From Malurus cyaneus samueli (Eukaryota; Chordata; Aves; Passeriformes; Maluridae): a DNA stretch of 64,000 bases. Below the pieces are notes generated by a model. That model saw only the letters and a program-made list of their open reading frames with translations. It did no database searches and was not told where the DNA came from. Location: the NCBI GenBank assembly GCA_009741485.1, contig CM019217.1, positions 49,465,153 to 49,529,152 of the forward strand. The letters run 5' to 3'. Positions 36,279 to 49,400 of this stretch are shown here, in pieces (the stretch's first letter is position 1; every line of letters begins with the position of its first letter). Position numbers and translations under genes: made by a program.

Positions 36279-37137
36279 AGAAGGAAGTGACATATATCAG
36301 GACAAAGGCATTCCTTTTAATTTGCTTTCCTGCAAATGTTGAGAGCTTTTTTTTTACTTTTTTATTTCCCACCACCAGATAATCTGTGGCCTTTTACTAT
36401 CAATGTACGCAATCAGTACCAATCTTATATGAAAAATCAATAGTTTGTTTTAGATATCAAACTGTGTATCTGAAAAAGGCACTGGGTAAGAATGGCAGTG
36501 AAAACTGTGATAGGGCATTAATATGTCTCACCTCATAAATATTATATGATAGAATTAATTTTTATTTCATAATCCTAATATATAAGCACTGTACTTATTT
36601 CTCTTATATTACTAATGTAAGACTGACAAAGTTCTTGCCATGGCCTAAGACCCATTGCATTATGAATCTCACACAACAGAAAACAAAACTGTTGCTTCAA
36701 TGTGCTTAGAACTGAAATGTGACACAATATGACTGGCAGATGAAAATAGGTTTGCTAATAATATTAGTCAACTTGATTAGAAAAGGGTCTCAAAATGTCT
36801 CCTGATTCTCCCAATAGAAAAGTACAGTGCCTCTCTCTCCTGGCAAGGTTAGCATTGAATTCTCAAGATGGTCAGAGAGAGTATTTAGGACCAAATACTG
36901 TATTCCTTTCAATTGCATGCAACAAAGTTAATTAAATCACACAAGGTTCATTCTGATGTAACTGAGAAGAAATCCACTCAGACATTTTCATTATCAGGTT
37001 TCATTTATATTCATTCAAATAGAAAGAAGAAAACATAAACCATTATTTTTCTCAGCTTAAACCTAACACATCTATTTACACAGAAATCAAGAACTTGTTA
37101 AAATTACAAAGATATAAATGACAAGAGTTGTTGAAAT

Positions 37138-37447
37138 AATAAAATCATTGAACATGCTGAGTTGCAAGGGACCCACTGGGTTTATCAATGTTCAAGTCTT
37201 GGTCCTACACAGGACACCACCAAAAATCACACCATGTGCCCAAGAGCATTATCCAAACACTTTTTGAAATCTGTCAGGCTTGGTACTGTGACCACTGTCC
37301 TGGGAAGCCCAGTGCCCAGCCACTTTCTGGATGAAAAACCTTCTCCTAATATCCAATCTAAGCTTCCCTTGATGCAGCTTCATGTCATTCTACTGAGTCC
37401 TGTCACTGGTCACCAGAGAGAAGAGACTGGTGAAGGGAAAGTGAAGA
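37138..37447 (-). mobile_element. CR1 LINE 3' fragment (copy B of an abutting pair)
   Basis: A reverse-complement CR1 3' end beginning ATCATTGAACATGCTGAGTT, followed by GCAAGGGACC, a diverged region and TTCTCCTAATATCCAATCTA. It is 5'-truncated at about 310 bp and directly abuts the 3' tail of the next CR1 in the same orientation. Confidence 0.88.
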
Positions 37448-38670
37448 GAATCATATAATCATAAAATGGCTTGGGTTGGAAGGAACCTCAAAGAACACCT
37501 ACTTTCATCCTCACTGATGTGTACAGGGAGACCTTTGACTAGACCTGGCTGCTCAGAGCTCCATCCAATCTGACCTTGAACACTTCCAGGGATGGGACAT
37601 CTGCAGCTGCTCTGGGCAACCTGTTCCAGTGTCTGACCACCCTCACAATAAAGAATTTCCTCCTAATATCTAATTACAGTCTGAAGCTATTCCTCTTTAT
37701 CCTGTCATTACATGCTCTTGTAAAAAGTCCCTTCACAGCTTTCTGGTAGGCTTCTTTCAGGTACTGGAAGGAAGCAATTAGGGCACCCTGAAACCTTCTC
37801 TTTTCTAGGCTGAACAATTCCAATTCTCTCAGTGTTTCCTCACAGAAGAGGTGTCCATCCCTCTAATCAACTTGGTGACCTCCTCTGGACTCACTCCAAC
37901 AGCTCCATGTCCTTCCTGTGCTGGGGACCCCAGAGTTGATGCAGCACTGCAGATGGGGTCCCTCTAGAGTAAAACAGAGGGGCACAATCCCCTCCCTTCC
38001 CTGATGTCCATGCTGTTTTGGATGAGCCCAGGATACATTTGGCTTTCTGGGCTGTGAGTGCACATTGCTGGGTCATGTGCAGACTCTCATCCACAGCAGC
38101 CTCAAGTCCTTCTCAGCAGGGCAGCTCTCCATGCGTTCATTCCCCAGCCTGTGTTGAATCTGCGGTTTGTCCCAATCCAGGTGCAGCACCTTGTACTTGG
38201 TCTTACTAATTGCATAAGATTCCATTGACACACTTCTCCAGCTTGTTCGGGTACCTCTGGATGGTATCCCATCCTTCAGGAGGGGCAACTGCACCACTCA
38301 GCTTGGTATCATCTGCAAATATGCTAAAGTGGTAATTAAATGCCTTCATCTATCTTATTAATGAAGATAAAAAGTAACACTGGTCCCAACAAAGACTTCT
38401 GAGGGACATAAGTTGTCACTGACATCCACTGGAACTCTGAGCCATTGATCACTACCCTCTGGATGTGACCACCTAACCACTTCCAGATCCATCTGACAGT
38501 CCACTCGTAAAATCCATCTCTCTGCAATATGGAGAGAAGGATGTTGTGGGGAACCATATCATGTTCATGGAAGTCCAGATAAATGAGATCTGTAGCCTTC
38601 CCTTGTCCACTGATGTAGTCACTCCATCAGAAAAGGCCACTGGGTTGGTCAGGCAGGACTTACCCTTGGG
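37448..38670 (-). mobile_element. CR1 LINE, 5'-truncated, with decayed reverse transcriptase remnant
   Basis: About 1.2 kb of CR1 on the minus strand, 5'-truncated near 38670. The 3' end carries the typical tail (reverse complement of GAATCATATAATCATAAAATGG at 37448-37469) next to GGGTTGGAAGGAACC. Upstream on the minus strand the RT domain of ORF2 is readable in pieces. These are GKSCLTNPVAFSDGVTTSVD (around 38600-38660), then MVPHNILLS and WTVRWIWKWLGG. VPQKSLLGPVLLF (RT motif B, with K where CR1 usually has G) follows in the same stretch (38339-38557), then FADDT (38305-38319), the catalytic box with both aspartates intact. Frame shifts separate the pieces, so no functional ORF2 remains. 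CR1 mobilises by target-primed reverse transcription. Confidence 0.95.
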
Positions 38671-41600
38671 GAAATGAAAGAAAGAAGCACTTACAGTATA
38701 TGCAAACATTAAAAGGACCTTAGGTATTTCCACTAAGCTATTCAAATTATTTAATTTACTGAATGCAAGTGGAAAGGCCTTTCCTGCTGTGCCAACAGTG
38801 GGTGTTTGTAGAGAAATCCTAGAATTATCAGAAATATAACAGGGTCTGTTCACAGAACCTCATGACTTTTGAAAGCAAAATGCACCATATTGGTGAAATA
38901 AAATTCCTACCTGTGGTCACAGACCACATCCAGAGGCAGCAGGTTGCACAGCAGTCTTTGGCTTCTGCTAGAAGAATTTTGTCTGTCTTTCATCCTAAGT
39001 CTTGGAACTAAAAGCTTTTAATAACCTTTTTTATCTTATTGACAGTGGGTTTATGATCTCTCTCAAGTGACTTTTGCCCCACAACTCTCTGATATTTATC
39101 TTTCAGCTCTTAACTAATCCATCATGCATGAAAATCTTGACTGCAAGACAACATAGTCACATTCCTAATCATTCAAAAGCACAAATCCTTCTTCCTAACG
39201 GTGTAAAAACAAGAACTTGTAATAGGGAAATCACTTAAAAAGACAAAATAATTTAAAAAATTGAATGCATTAAAAAGCACAAGTTGCTTTTCTACATATT
39301 CTAAAAGCTGTTAATGGGGGTTACCCTGCAATTTTTCTACAGTATTTTGAGTTCAGTATGCCACTGATATTACAAAGGAAATGCAGACCTTCTCAAAGTA
39401 CCCGTAGTACCACACCTGACATGGGAGGGCACTCGAGTGAGTTGAGTGACGTGGATTTTCTAAGCCAAACTTAAACAGCATTTCCCACCACTACAGTTGG
39501 AACTCATTAGTCCCTCCTTAACTGAGAAAGCTGAAACAAAGGGTCCAAACCATCACACACCATTTCTCTTCTGTATCTGAGTCATTTACACCAAGTAAGG
39601 TCTTTTTACACCAAGAAGAGCACCTTTCTCTAAAGTACTGAAGTTCTGACTCCTCACAAAGTCAAGTGAGATACTTTGAAATTAGTTCAGCATCTTGCCA
39701 AAGATGCTTGACACTACACACAGTAATCTTATAATGGTGTAAGTTGTGACATTTTGAAGTAGAGATGAAAAATAACACATTTCAGACCAATGTCTTTTTT
39801 GCAAATATGAGGCAAATGCACAGAAAACAAGCTATTACCTCAGTGACAGCTATAGACTGAAAAGTCACAATTTAGTTGCTTTAGCCTCTGAGAAACAGGT
39901 TTCAGGTGCATGTGTCAGAAAATGGTATTCAGGAAGCCAGTTGCCCTTTATTCTCACAATTTTTCCTCTGCAAAGGTATCAAAATAGAAATGGGCCTGAC
40001 TAATAGATTTTCTTTAAATATGTATTAAAGTCTAAGAAATGGCTTGTCTGAATGACTGTCATAAGTGGAACATTCTGCTCCAGGGGAAGAAAAAAACCTC
40101 TACAACATGTGATAAAATCCACAGCAATAAAGTAAGAAGAAAAGAGAAACAACAAGTATAATGCTACAAATAGATATATAGAGTTATGTGTGTGTGTATT
40201 AAATTACATGGGATGGAATCTAGGTGCAGACCATGTGGAATAAAGGGTGAAGAACTGGGACTGAATGAGATGAAGTTAATTTTCCCCACAGCTGCCCTCA
40301 CAGTGAGCTTTGAATTCCTGGCTAGGAAGGTGTTGATAACATACCAGTGTGTAGGTACATGTGATTATACTGCACAAGACAAGGCAGAAAATTATCTTAA
40401 TATAAATACAAAACTTTGTGCATTACACTGTTCAGCTTAATTCTCTGAGCAACTCAGGTATTGAAATGGATGAATCACAGGTACAAAGGAAAAAGCGAAC
40501 AAAAGTGAAAATTACTCTTGGGCAGGTATCTTACAAAATGCACGCACCCCACCGTTACAAGAACAAGAAGTACAGCAATCACTCACTTCCCCTGTGTACC
40601 AAGAGTTTTTAGTCTACACTTATAAGTCTGGCACATACTTCTCTTTCTAATGAGCATCACAGAAAGTACACATTCAGCCACAGCTATTCCCCTGCTATTA
40701 CTAGTGCTCACCACTAAGGTCAGGGCATCGTTTTACAACCAAACAAAAGCCAAAGAAGTCATTGTTAGAGAATATTATATAGCAGAACACCTGACAACTA
40801 CAATGTAACTGAAAGAATGTGAAAAAAAACATAGGGATCAAATCACAAACCAGTTTAGACAAGAAGAAAATACCTCCAAAGAATCAGAGAACTGGATTTT
40901 GTCATGATTTTTAAGAGAGCTTTAACTCAACTACCAGTTAAACACATGTAGGTAGGTAGGTACTTGGGCATGTAGCTAGGTTGCCTGAGGCACAGCCAAG
41001 TAACTCAATACTTAACTGGAATATCATTGTCGAGGAAAGCATAGATCTTCCTTGGCTTTTGCAGCTGGTCTATTTCATTACACCTCATATTTATATAGAC
41101 ATTCACAGGGGTTTACAGCAACAGCTTTTTCTTAAATACATTATTCAAAACTGAATTTAATTTTTGTTTTCTCCATCATTAATGAACAACTTTTAGTTTT
41201 CTTCTTGTTTTCTAACTCCACTTTTCTCCTCACATGCTTGTAATGATCCTTACTCTCTCGAGTTTCTTTGTCCAATTGTAAATTACTGTGTTTACGTTTG
41301 CTTGTCTACAACAAGTAAAAGAAAAATAAAGGATAATAGAGCAGTAAGTATTGTATGCACTGATCTTCTGGGGCATGACCTTCTGCTAGAGCACAAGTCA
41401 TAGCAGCGTTTAAAAGGCACAGGAAACGGTGACAAACACCACCGCAATAACAACAGAGCAGTGTTCCTAAGACAACGAGCCAAACACTGATGCCCTGCCC
41501 ATCCTCATGCACCTACAGTTTGTGGTGCATTCCGTTTTGCAGTCCTGTCAGGTACAGTCTCACAGACAACTCTGTTGCTATACAGAATCTTTAGTGGGAA

Positions 41601-42996
41601 ATGAAGCTAACCCTTACCCTTTAATGCTTAAGAACTTCTGTGGAATATAACGCAAGTCAGAATGTGTTGCAAACTTATTATACCAATTATTTTATTTCTA
41701 ACAAATCTCTAGATTAAATTTTAATTTCTACAAAAGATGCGCACACATGTAAATTGCAGTTTTCTAAAAGTAAAGAATGATGCTTCTGCCAACTGAGAAA
41801 TAAACTATGTCTACAGTGATGAGAGGGTTTTATAATCAAACATGTCACAGATTATTAGATTTGTCATCAAGCTGTTCTCGCTAGTTTTGCAACTGGTGAA
41901 ACAAACAGTAGTTAGATTTGACAGTGGTTTACTCACTGGGATGTCTTTAATTGTTAATGGGATAGATTTCAAACTCATTGATGGTTGCTAAAATACCATT
42001 CAGAAATCAGCAAAGAACTTGGAATTCTGCAGTTCTATTATCACTGCTGGAAAACTTCTCATCTTCAGATATTTATGTCAGTATCAGCTCAATATAACCT
42101 GCAGCAACAGAACCCTGTGCTTGAATCCCTAATTTCATTAATTCATAGGCTAAGGCTACAGCGAACACACACTACTGTAAAAAGCAGTAATGAAAATATC
42201 AGTGCCCAGGACAGACATTCTATCCTCATAAAGAAATACAGAACAAATAAACTGTTGGACCCCACTGAGCAATGCAGAGGCACAACTGTAGCAAGCAGAG
42301 TGTGAAGCAAAAGAGCACACACCATAAAGATTCTAAAAGGAAATGGGAACGCCCTTGAGAGTAAGAACTCTAGGTGAACTGTACTTTCCCATCAATATGT
42401 ATTCCCATTTTTACTAGCATTATTTGCTTTTTACTGTATCAGTAGAGTGCCTTTCCTTAGAGACTTGGCATATAAAAAGAAGCTGAATTTATCTTCATTA
42501 TAAGCTAGACAGTGAAATAAGACATTTGGTACCCAAAGGCTTGTCCAGAACATTCTAGAAGTTATCTCATATGGTTCTCATTGCTGGTGTGCACTTGCTC
42601 ACCTCTTTAAAGAACCTTCCACTATCTACATTACTGGAACCTACCCCATACTCACACCTGAGAATCATAAAAAGACATTGACTGAAAATTAACATGGTAC
42701 CTGAGCTATGTATAAAGTGGTATCTGTCCAGCAACTTCCATTAAATCCACATAGCAAGAATGCCACTTCTTCCTGCAGGAACTGAAATATTCCAAGTGGG
42801 GAAAACACAATTAAGATTTGTTGCCTATTTTTAATAGCTAAGAGAGAAAGAACTGTATATGCTTTAAGTTTGCTAATCTTCCCATTTTTTGAGATGATTT
42901 GTGAGTCACTCAGCACACCCACCTAGACACATGAGAAAAAAGATGGTCAGGAAAAGGAAGAATAGCTAAAGATGTTGAAGCAAACAGTCTATGAGA

Positions 42997-43049
42997 GATA
43001 GAAAGGATTGGTGTGTACAGATGGATAGAAAGGATTGGTGTGTACAGAT
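42997..43049. repeat. 27-bp tandem duplication
   Basis: GATAGAAAGGATTGGTGTGT plus ACAGAT occurs at 42997 and again, identical, at 43024. Two copies with period 27 imply a recent event. Confidence 0.95.
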
Positions 43050-43619
43050 TTCTAAGGGCCATCACTCTGGTGTTTTCCATCAGTGCTAAAAGTAATTTTA
43101 CTACTGAATAAAAACACCAAGAAGAGTTACAAGTAAAAAGCATTCTTTTCCACCTCCTTACCATAGTCCACCCTTCGCAGGCATGAATCCACACTCTGAA
43201 GTCTCCCTTACTACTCCTGCTTAGTTACCATTTTCTGTTTCAGGGCCCTGCCCTGCTCTGTACCATCTCCTGTACCCTGGCTTATGAAATGACATAACAC
43301 TGAGGTGTGCAGGACATAATATCCCGGATAATTTGCATCCAAGAAACACGGAGAAAAAGAAAATTATGATGGAAATGAAGTAGAAATCACATTTAACAAG
43401 CTCCTTCTCTTACACAACAATGGTAGCTACAGGGTGGGAAATACACATGGTAACTCCCAACCAAGAAATAACTGGTGTCATTCACACCATCTGCTCAGCT
43501 TGCATTTAAGCTACCATATTGCCAAAAAGGGGGGGTTCTGTCTTTAGATAGTGTCACAAATCTTCCTGCCAGCAGCAAAAGTATCTTCCAAAACAACAGT
43601 ACTAGAGAACTGATTGGAA

Positions 43620-43620
43620 N
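43620..43620. other. Single ambiguous base (N)
   Basis: One N followed by an A-rich stretch; an unresolved base rather than a scaffold gap. Confidence 0.98.
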
Positions 43621-44596
43621 AAAAAATAACAAAAAACCCCAATATAATTAATTGAGCAGTATTTCTTTTCCAGAGAAAAGACTGAATCATTGCAGAAAGA
43701 TTAGTTTCATTAATGAGCAGGTGATGGAACAGAATTAAGAATAAAAGCCATGGAGCAGCAGACACAGGGTTAAGAGAGTTTAAGTAGCTCTGTTGTCCAA
43801 GGTCAAGTCAACAGTTCCCAAGCCAATGTTCCTGTCAGTCTGGGATAGCTGCTGTCTGAATCTTCTCATTGGTACATACTAAGTTCCATTAAATCCCAAG
43901 GATTTTCTTTCTCCAGATTTTTCTCCAGGTTTCTGATATGAGAGACAGAAAAACTAACCTTTTAAAGCTAAATCTGATATTTGGCATAATCATTCAACTG
44001 TGCACATTTTTTCCTGTATGGTTAAGTTATTTAAAAATGTCCCCTCTGTGTATTCCCTGGATCCCCTTTAAACTTGGCTTTCTACTTCAGATGTTACTTT
44101 CCTCTTGTTCAGTTTGGTAGGCTTTTATGCACTAACCACTGAAAAGGACTATAAAGTAGAAAAGAATCCTGGTAAGCCACTTAGTTCACTGAGTAGTAAC
44201 TAGTGCTGCGAGTGCCATTCTCAGACTCACTGGCTACATGTTTATTCTTGATAACCTGCTTGCTTTAGAAAAACAAAAGCCGAACTATTTTTAAAAAAAC
44301 ACTTAATTGTCTGCTAGAAAACACTATTGGCATGCCAGCCCTATAACCCTGCATATGAAAAGCCCTGTCTGGTTTGTTCCTAGATCTCTCAGTTCAGCAT
44401 GTAGCCTCCCATAGAGCTTATACAGCTCAAGAACATAGCAGGAAGAAAAGAAACCGGGTTTAGAGCAGAAGCAGGACTACAGTGAGATGAAGAACTACTG
44501 ACCAGGAGCTGGCAGCATAGAAATGGGTAAAAGGCAGTGGAATGGAGATCCCAATGAATGGCACCACATGGGTGCACAGGTATATCAGAAATAACA

Positions 44597-44745
44597 TCCC
44601 GCAGGAAACTGCGGGAGGAGTCAGCAGGGACAAATGGAATAGTTGAGCACTGCCAAGACACACAGGGAAAAAGTTCCCTGAGCTCTTGCTCATCAGAGCA
44701 AGATACAATTCATGCTGACAAGCACTGAGGCTTTGCAGTGCCTTG
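44597..44745 (+). other. Cluster of four short hairpins
   Basis: Four inverted repeats follow each other in 149 bp: TCCCGCAG/GAAA/CTGCGGGA at 44597-44616 (8-bp perfect stem, GNRA-type loop), CAGGGAA/AAAG/TTCCCTG at 44663-44680 (7 bp), CTTGCTC/ATCA/GAGCAAG at 44685-44702 (7 bp), and CAAGCACTG pairing with CAGTGCCTTG across 44719-44745 (one bulge). No known RNA family is recognised. It could be a structured transcript, the remnant of a small element, or coincidence. Confidence 0.4.
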
Positions 44746-44813
44746 AGTTACTGTGGCAATCTGCTTCTGTCACCATGAACCACACACCAAACATAGGTAG
44801 GGTTGCTCCCTTC

Positions 44814-44851
44814 TGGCATCAGACGAGGCTGGCATTAGACGAGGCTGGCAC
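44814..44851. repeat. 18-bp tandem duplication
   Basis: CTGGCATCAGACGAGG is followed by CTGGCATTAGACGAGG and a third partial CTGGCA; the period is 18 bp. It lies about 70 bp after the hairpin cluster. Confidence 0.85.
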
Positions 44852-46403
44852 TGCAGCTCCCTGTCAGCACTATGCTCATAATGTAGCAGTGAACAAAATA
44901 AACCCCATAACATCACTTGACAACAGACACAGCATCCTCAATGCCACTCAGCTTCATAAATACCACCCTATTTACGCTTCCTTAAAAAACAATTTGTAAA
45001 CTGGTGACACTCCTCACTACCTTTGAAGAAACCTACATTTGAGCACAGAATTGGGCCTGTTCCCTTGTCTCAGGCTACTTTTTTCTTTCCAAAGTTTCAG
45101 TAACTACTTTACTTGGCCCGTTCTATATCATAACACAATCTGCCTACATTTTTCTTGCCTGCTTCACATCTTAGTTGCTGGATTAGACTCCCTAGAGAAT
45201 GAAACAAAAATTTTCTTACATCCTGTGATCTGACAGAAGTATTTACAGTACAGACTTATGCATACCCAAGGAATTGATAGTGGTATATACCATCATCATT
45301 CTGAATGAATACAGACACTTAGAGACAGATGCTCAGCAACTTGTCTGGAAAAAGATTCTAAGAAAGAAAAACAGTAAAGAAATCCCTTTTTACGTGTCCT
45401 GCATAATGCATAGGAAAAAGAATGTTATAAAGCATCTCCATGAAAATAAATCATTTCTATAATTTTAAAGCCACTTTCAGGAAAAAGACATTTTCATTGA
45501 CAAGTTCTGTCTTGCTCTTGTTCTAGAATCCCCTGGCACCAAAAAATGGAACAAATGCATTGCCTTCACAAAAATTTCTCCAGGATATGCTATCTTCCAG
45601 CAGTAAAAAGGCAGAATTTAGCTGCAATGCTTTTATAATTTAAATGATGAATGAAATCTGAACCTCCACTAGGCCCTTAAAAGAAATAAATCCTGAAATA
45701 TTTTAGTCAATGTTAAGTCAAAAACAAGGTTTGCCTTTGGCTTATCATAGCACAGCATAAGGATTAAAGGATTGTCAAAAAATCTGCCTAGACAGAAACT
45801 GCATTAACAAAAATACTTTGTGTTTTCAACAGTTGTTACGTTCAAGTGTTTCAGACAAGGGAGCAGAAACTAATTGCAAGAGCAAAAAAAGCAGCAGAAA
45901 CCTCTTCCTCTCAACGGACTACAAAAAAGATACTGCAAGTGAAACTGATAAAACTTTACATGGGATAACTGAACATAGCAAAAATGATTATTAGAAAATA
46001 AAGGTGCACCTTATGTGAGATGCCCCATAGTAGTATACCATGAAAAGTGAGATTAGCTCTTGTCTGTATTCTGCAATATTAAAAAGTCCTCCTGTAAGTG
46101 ATGCTCAAAATAGAAACCATCTTCAATACTCAGACTCCTCATTGTTATAAAAATATCATTGCTTGGCCCTCAGAAATAACAAAGAAGTAGCTCTGTAGAC
46201 ACAACTGATTCAGGATTCATCAAGGGAACCATGTGGCCACAAATTAAATGCACGTGTCTAAAGTTTGCAAGATGCCTGGTATAGTAACATAAACATAATG
46301 TAACCTCTTATTTTTATACTGGAGAATAATGCACTATTCACCAGCAAATTTCCACATATAACCGAATCAATACAATGAAAATTGTCTTCTCACGCACAAC
46401 AAT

Positions 46404-46461
46404 GGCTGGACTGCGTGATCTTAGAGAACTTTTCCAGCTTCAATTATTCTATGATTCTGTA
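46404..46461 (+). mobile_element. CR1 LINE 3' tail fragment
   Basis: GGCTGGACTGCGTGATCTTA, AACTTTTCCAGCTTC and ATTATTCTATGATTCTGTA match the extreme 3' end of avian CR1 (TGGACTAGATGATCTT type, ending in ATTCTATG units). Only about 58 bp remain, on the plus strand. Confidence 0.85.
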
Positions 46462-49400
46462 TCAATTTGCAATCAAAACCCCCTGATATTTCTATTCCAT
46501 TGATTCTAAAGAGACAAAAAAGGGTTTGTTTTACTATTCCCTACAAGATTATGTCATATATTCTAAAATCAATAGATGCTTTCAAAAGGGACACTATCAT
46601 CTCATTCCATTCTCTCTGGAAACCAATTCTGTGTAGGCACAGTTTTATGTTAGCAATAAAAAGTGTGCAAGGAAAACTTGACTTAAACACATCATTGCTA
46701 AATAAGGAAGAAAACTACTCTGTCTTCTGGAATATGAGCTCCTCTCCTTCTCAAGGGAATTTTTAAGATTCCCACTAAATTAGATCAGTTGGTAACTGAG
46801 ATACTTGAATTAGGATATTATCATTTTGCCTTCTTCCTGATTAATTCTTGTAAATTTGAATTACTTTGTTTGAACAGTCATAATTTTCTTTGCATACATT
46901 GCCTTTGAAAATCATTCCTCATTTAATTCTAACCTTCAATCATTTTCAATTTTATCATTTTAAAAAAGTTACCTTTAATCCTTATAATTCATTTACTGTC
47001 AAGTTGAGTTTTATTATTCAAAAATATAATTTCTAGCTTTGATGAATTAGTGTTTAAAAGCTAAATTGGTGCATTTATATTCAAAAGCAGTTAGAAGAAA
47101 ATTTCTTATCCAACATGTCGCTACTGCTCCATCCAGGATCTGTAACCTACCTCTTAGTATTATGAAGTTTTTCTCTATTCCCATTTTCCTACTCGCTCTG
47201 TCTTTCCTACTATTTACAGATACAAAACCAATAGAACAAAAAGGTGAAAATATAAAGTGAACTCACAACAATTTCTTAGGAAGGACTCCATGCTGATGTT
47301 CCTAAGTGTCTGCTGCAAAGTTACTGTGTTACCAGTGCAGATTTCAATCAGTATACCACGTTCTCTTCTATGCTGGTGAAGTAGACTGAGGACCGGAATT
47401 AAAAAGGGAGGTGGGAATTAGCACCAATGCCAGCACACCTACAAGTGCAAGAAGAATCAAAGAAGGAAGAAAAGGGTTTTATCTATTTATTAATCAATAT
47501 TAATAAAATTCTACTCAATGAATTTGAGATGTGAGCGGGCTCTGTATTTATTTTAGAAGTCTATAGCCTTCTGCACATAACATAACCCTCTTCCTAATCA
47601 CTAAGCTTTAGCGGGAAAAGTTTATAACAAGGTAAAATTTGGTGCTGCTGTGTGTTTCCATTAAGCCGTTAAGCCAGTAGTCCAACATCCATCCTTAATC
47701 AGTGAAAAAGCTCAAAGAACAAATACCTCAGGGTGAAATCTGACATAAACCAGCAAGTAGTCCTCAAGATACAAAGCTTTATTGTAAACAGGCTTTCAAA
47801 TTTCAGTCCTAATGACCAGACTCTTGGCTTTTAAGGATTTGACTAACAGGGCTGCAAACAATCACCAGCTTTTGTGTTCCAGCACCTGCTCTTTGTAGAC
47901 CATGTAACAAACAAAGGTCTGTTTCTTCACAGGTTGGACAAGGTCAGTTAGAAGATGACCCCGGATATCATCACCTGAGCTGACAAACTAAGAATTATTT
48001 ACAATTATATATCTATTATGAACTTTGAAGAATAGTGGAGTGTTCATAAGTCTCTCACTAAATTACTTTAACTCACGCTCTTTTTTCATCATAAAAGGTG
48101 GAAATAAAGGGAATTTCCCTTGGCTTCGTCTGGAGTGCTGCAAGAAGACAATCCTGAGGCATTTTGTAAATCTGCAGTATGATCAGTCCTGCACTTTCCT
48201 GTAAGTTAGCAGTAATTAAGCAGGTCATACTGACAGTAGAGGCTGATGTGTCACTGAGGCTGTAACTCAGTGCCTGCTATCATGAAGCTATTATTCAATA
48301 GTGACAGACTCAGGCAATGCACATTACAACAGTGACACACCCCGATGATTTATGCCAAATCACAAGGATCATACAATTACTAAAAGAAAGACTACTCTCA
48401 TCACAAAATATCCAATTATGAGCCATAAGATGTAATACTTCGTTTAGCAAGAATAATTTTGTCCTTTTTTCCTCTCCCCAGAAAAATCTGCATTCACACA
48501 CTCAATTACATCTTGAATTAGAAGACTGTTGTTCTTCATGCACAAACTGTGCTGTTTTAAATGTATGGCCAAGCTTTCACAGCTTTCTCTCCAGCCTTCA
48601 GGAATGAAAAGCACCTTGCCAGACAGGCATGAAATTTTTCCTGAACACAATATCACTCAGACTGCCTAAAAGGAAAAAAAAATATGCATACAATATCTAT
48701 AACCATGAGAAGGAAAGGAAATCTAACCTTCCTTAGACCAGTAGGAAAAAAGAAAAAAAGTTCCTTAAGTATCATCCCCTGTCCCACTCCCAAATCCAAG
48801 TTCAGGGACTTCTAATCCAAATGACACAAAAAAAGCTTATTTCCCTTGCTTTTTTCAAAATAGTTCAAGTGCATTATGTCAAGTTTTAATGTTGGGAGAA
48901 TATATGTGCTATACGTTTTTCGTCAGGAGTAAAGAAAAAAATAATGGACAAACATATTCAGAAAGACAGACCAGTGGAGAGACAATTAGCTTGCTACAAT
49001 CAGTGTCCTTGCACTTAATGCCATGCTGGTGCACTCATTTAAGGATTTAGATCAAGGCTGTCTTTAACCAGAATAAGGGCAAAATTCCTACCACAGAATG
49101 CTCCGGTGTGAGGAATTGTAGCATTTCTTTAATTTTATTTTCTTCTAAATCACCTGTCTTTTATAAACATTCTGCCTCAAACTGTCTCCATTACATCACA
49201 ACATTAATAGAGTGACTTATTGCTGACCTGTTATCTTTGAAGTTCCAGAACATCAAGAAGGGCTGAAAAAATTATTTTATTATATCCATTTCCCTTCTGT
49301 GAAAACAGCTCAGATGTCTATGAATTATTGATTCTTTTTTCCAACAAACCAATCATCATCTCACTTACCTGTTCATAAATCAGTTCATGACTGTTTCACA

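Larger units (their letters stand above)
28201..37137. other. Intergenic, no supportable gene
   Basis: No coding region, RNA gene or clear transposon is recognised on either strand. Contents: a 12-N gap (30158-30169) followed by GC-richer sequence with a CCAAAAAA-like low-complexity stretch (30228-30275), a CRE palindrome (30374-30381), a possible weak avian repeat fragment near 33240-33310, and two poly-G runs (36069-36082 and 36260-36278). Open frames such as 32792-33097 on the minus strand (101 codons) and 33273-33566 on the plus strand lack known motifs. Confidence 0.75.
38671..46403. other. Intergenic, no supportable gene
   Basis: No gene is recognised. Contents: a short GTAG repeat near 40950, a 27-bp tandem duplication (42997-43049), a single N (43620), a cluster of short hairpins (44597-44745) and an 18-bp tandem duplication (44814-44851). 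Overlapping minus-strand open frames at 41292-41512 and 44389-44708 are hydrophobic but have no start context, domain or composition shift that would support a gene. Confidence 0.75.

Noticed and set aside
37863..38853. Open frames around 38 kb on both strands
   Set aside because: The minus-strand ones are fragments of the CR1 reverse transcriptase and the plus-strand ones are shadows. None is a host gene.
41292..41512. Two overlapping minus-strand frames with hydrophobic, Cys-rich peptides
   Set aside because: They resemble a small membrane protein only superficially. There is no splice context, homology or composition change, and both frames are open in the same stretch.
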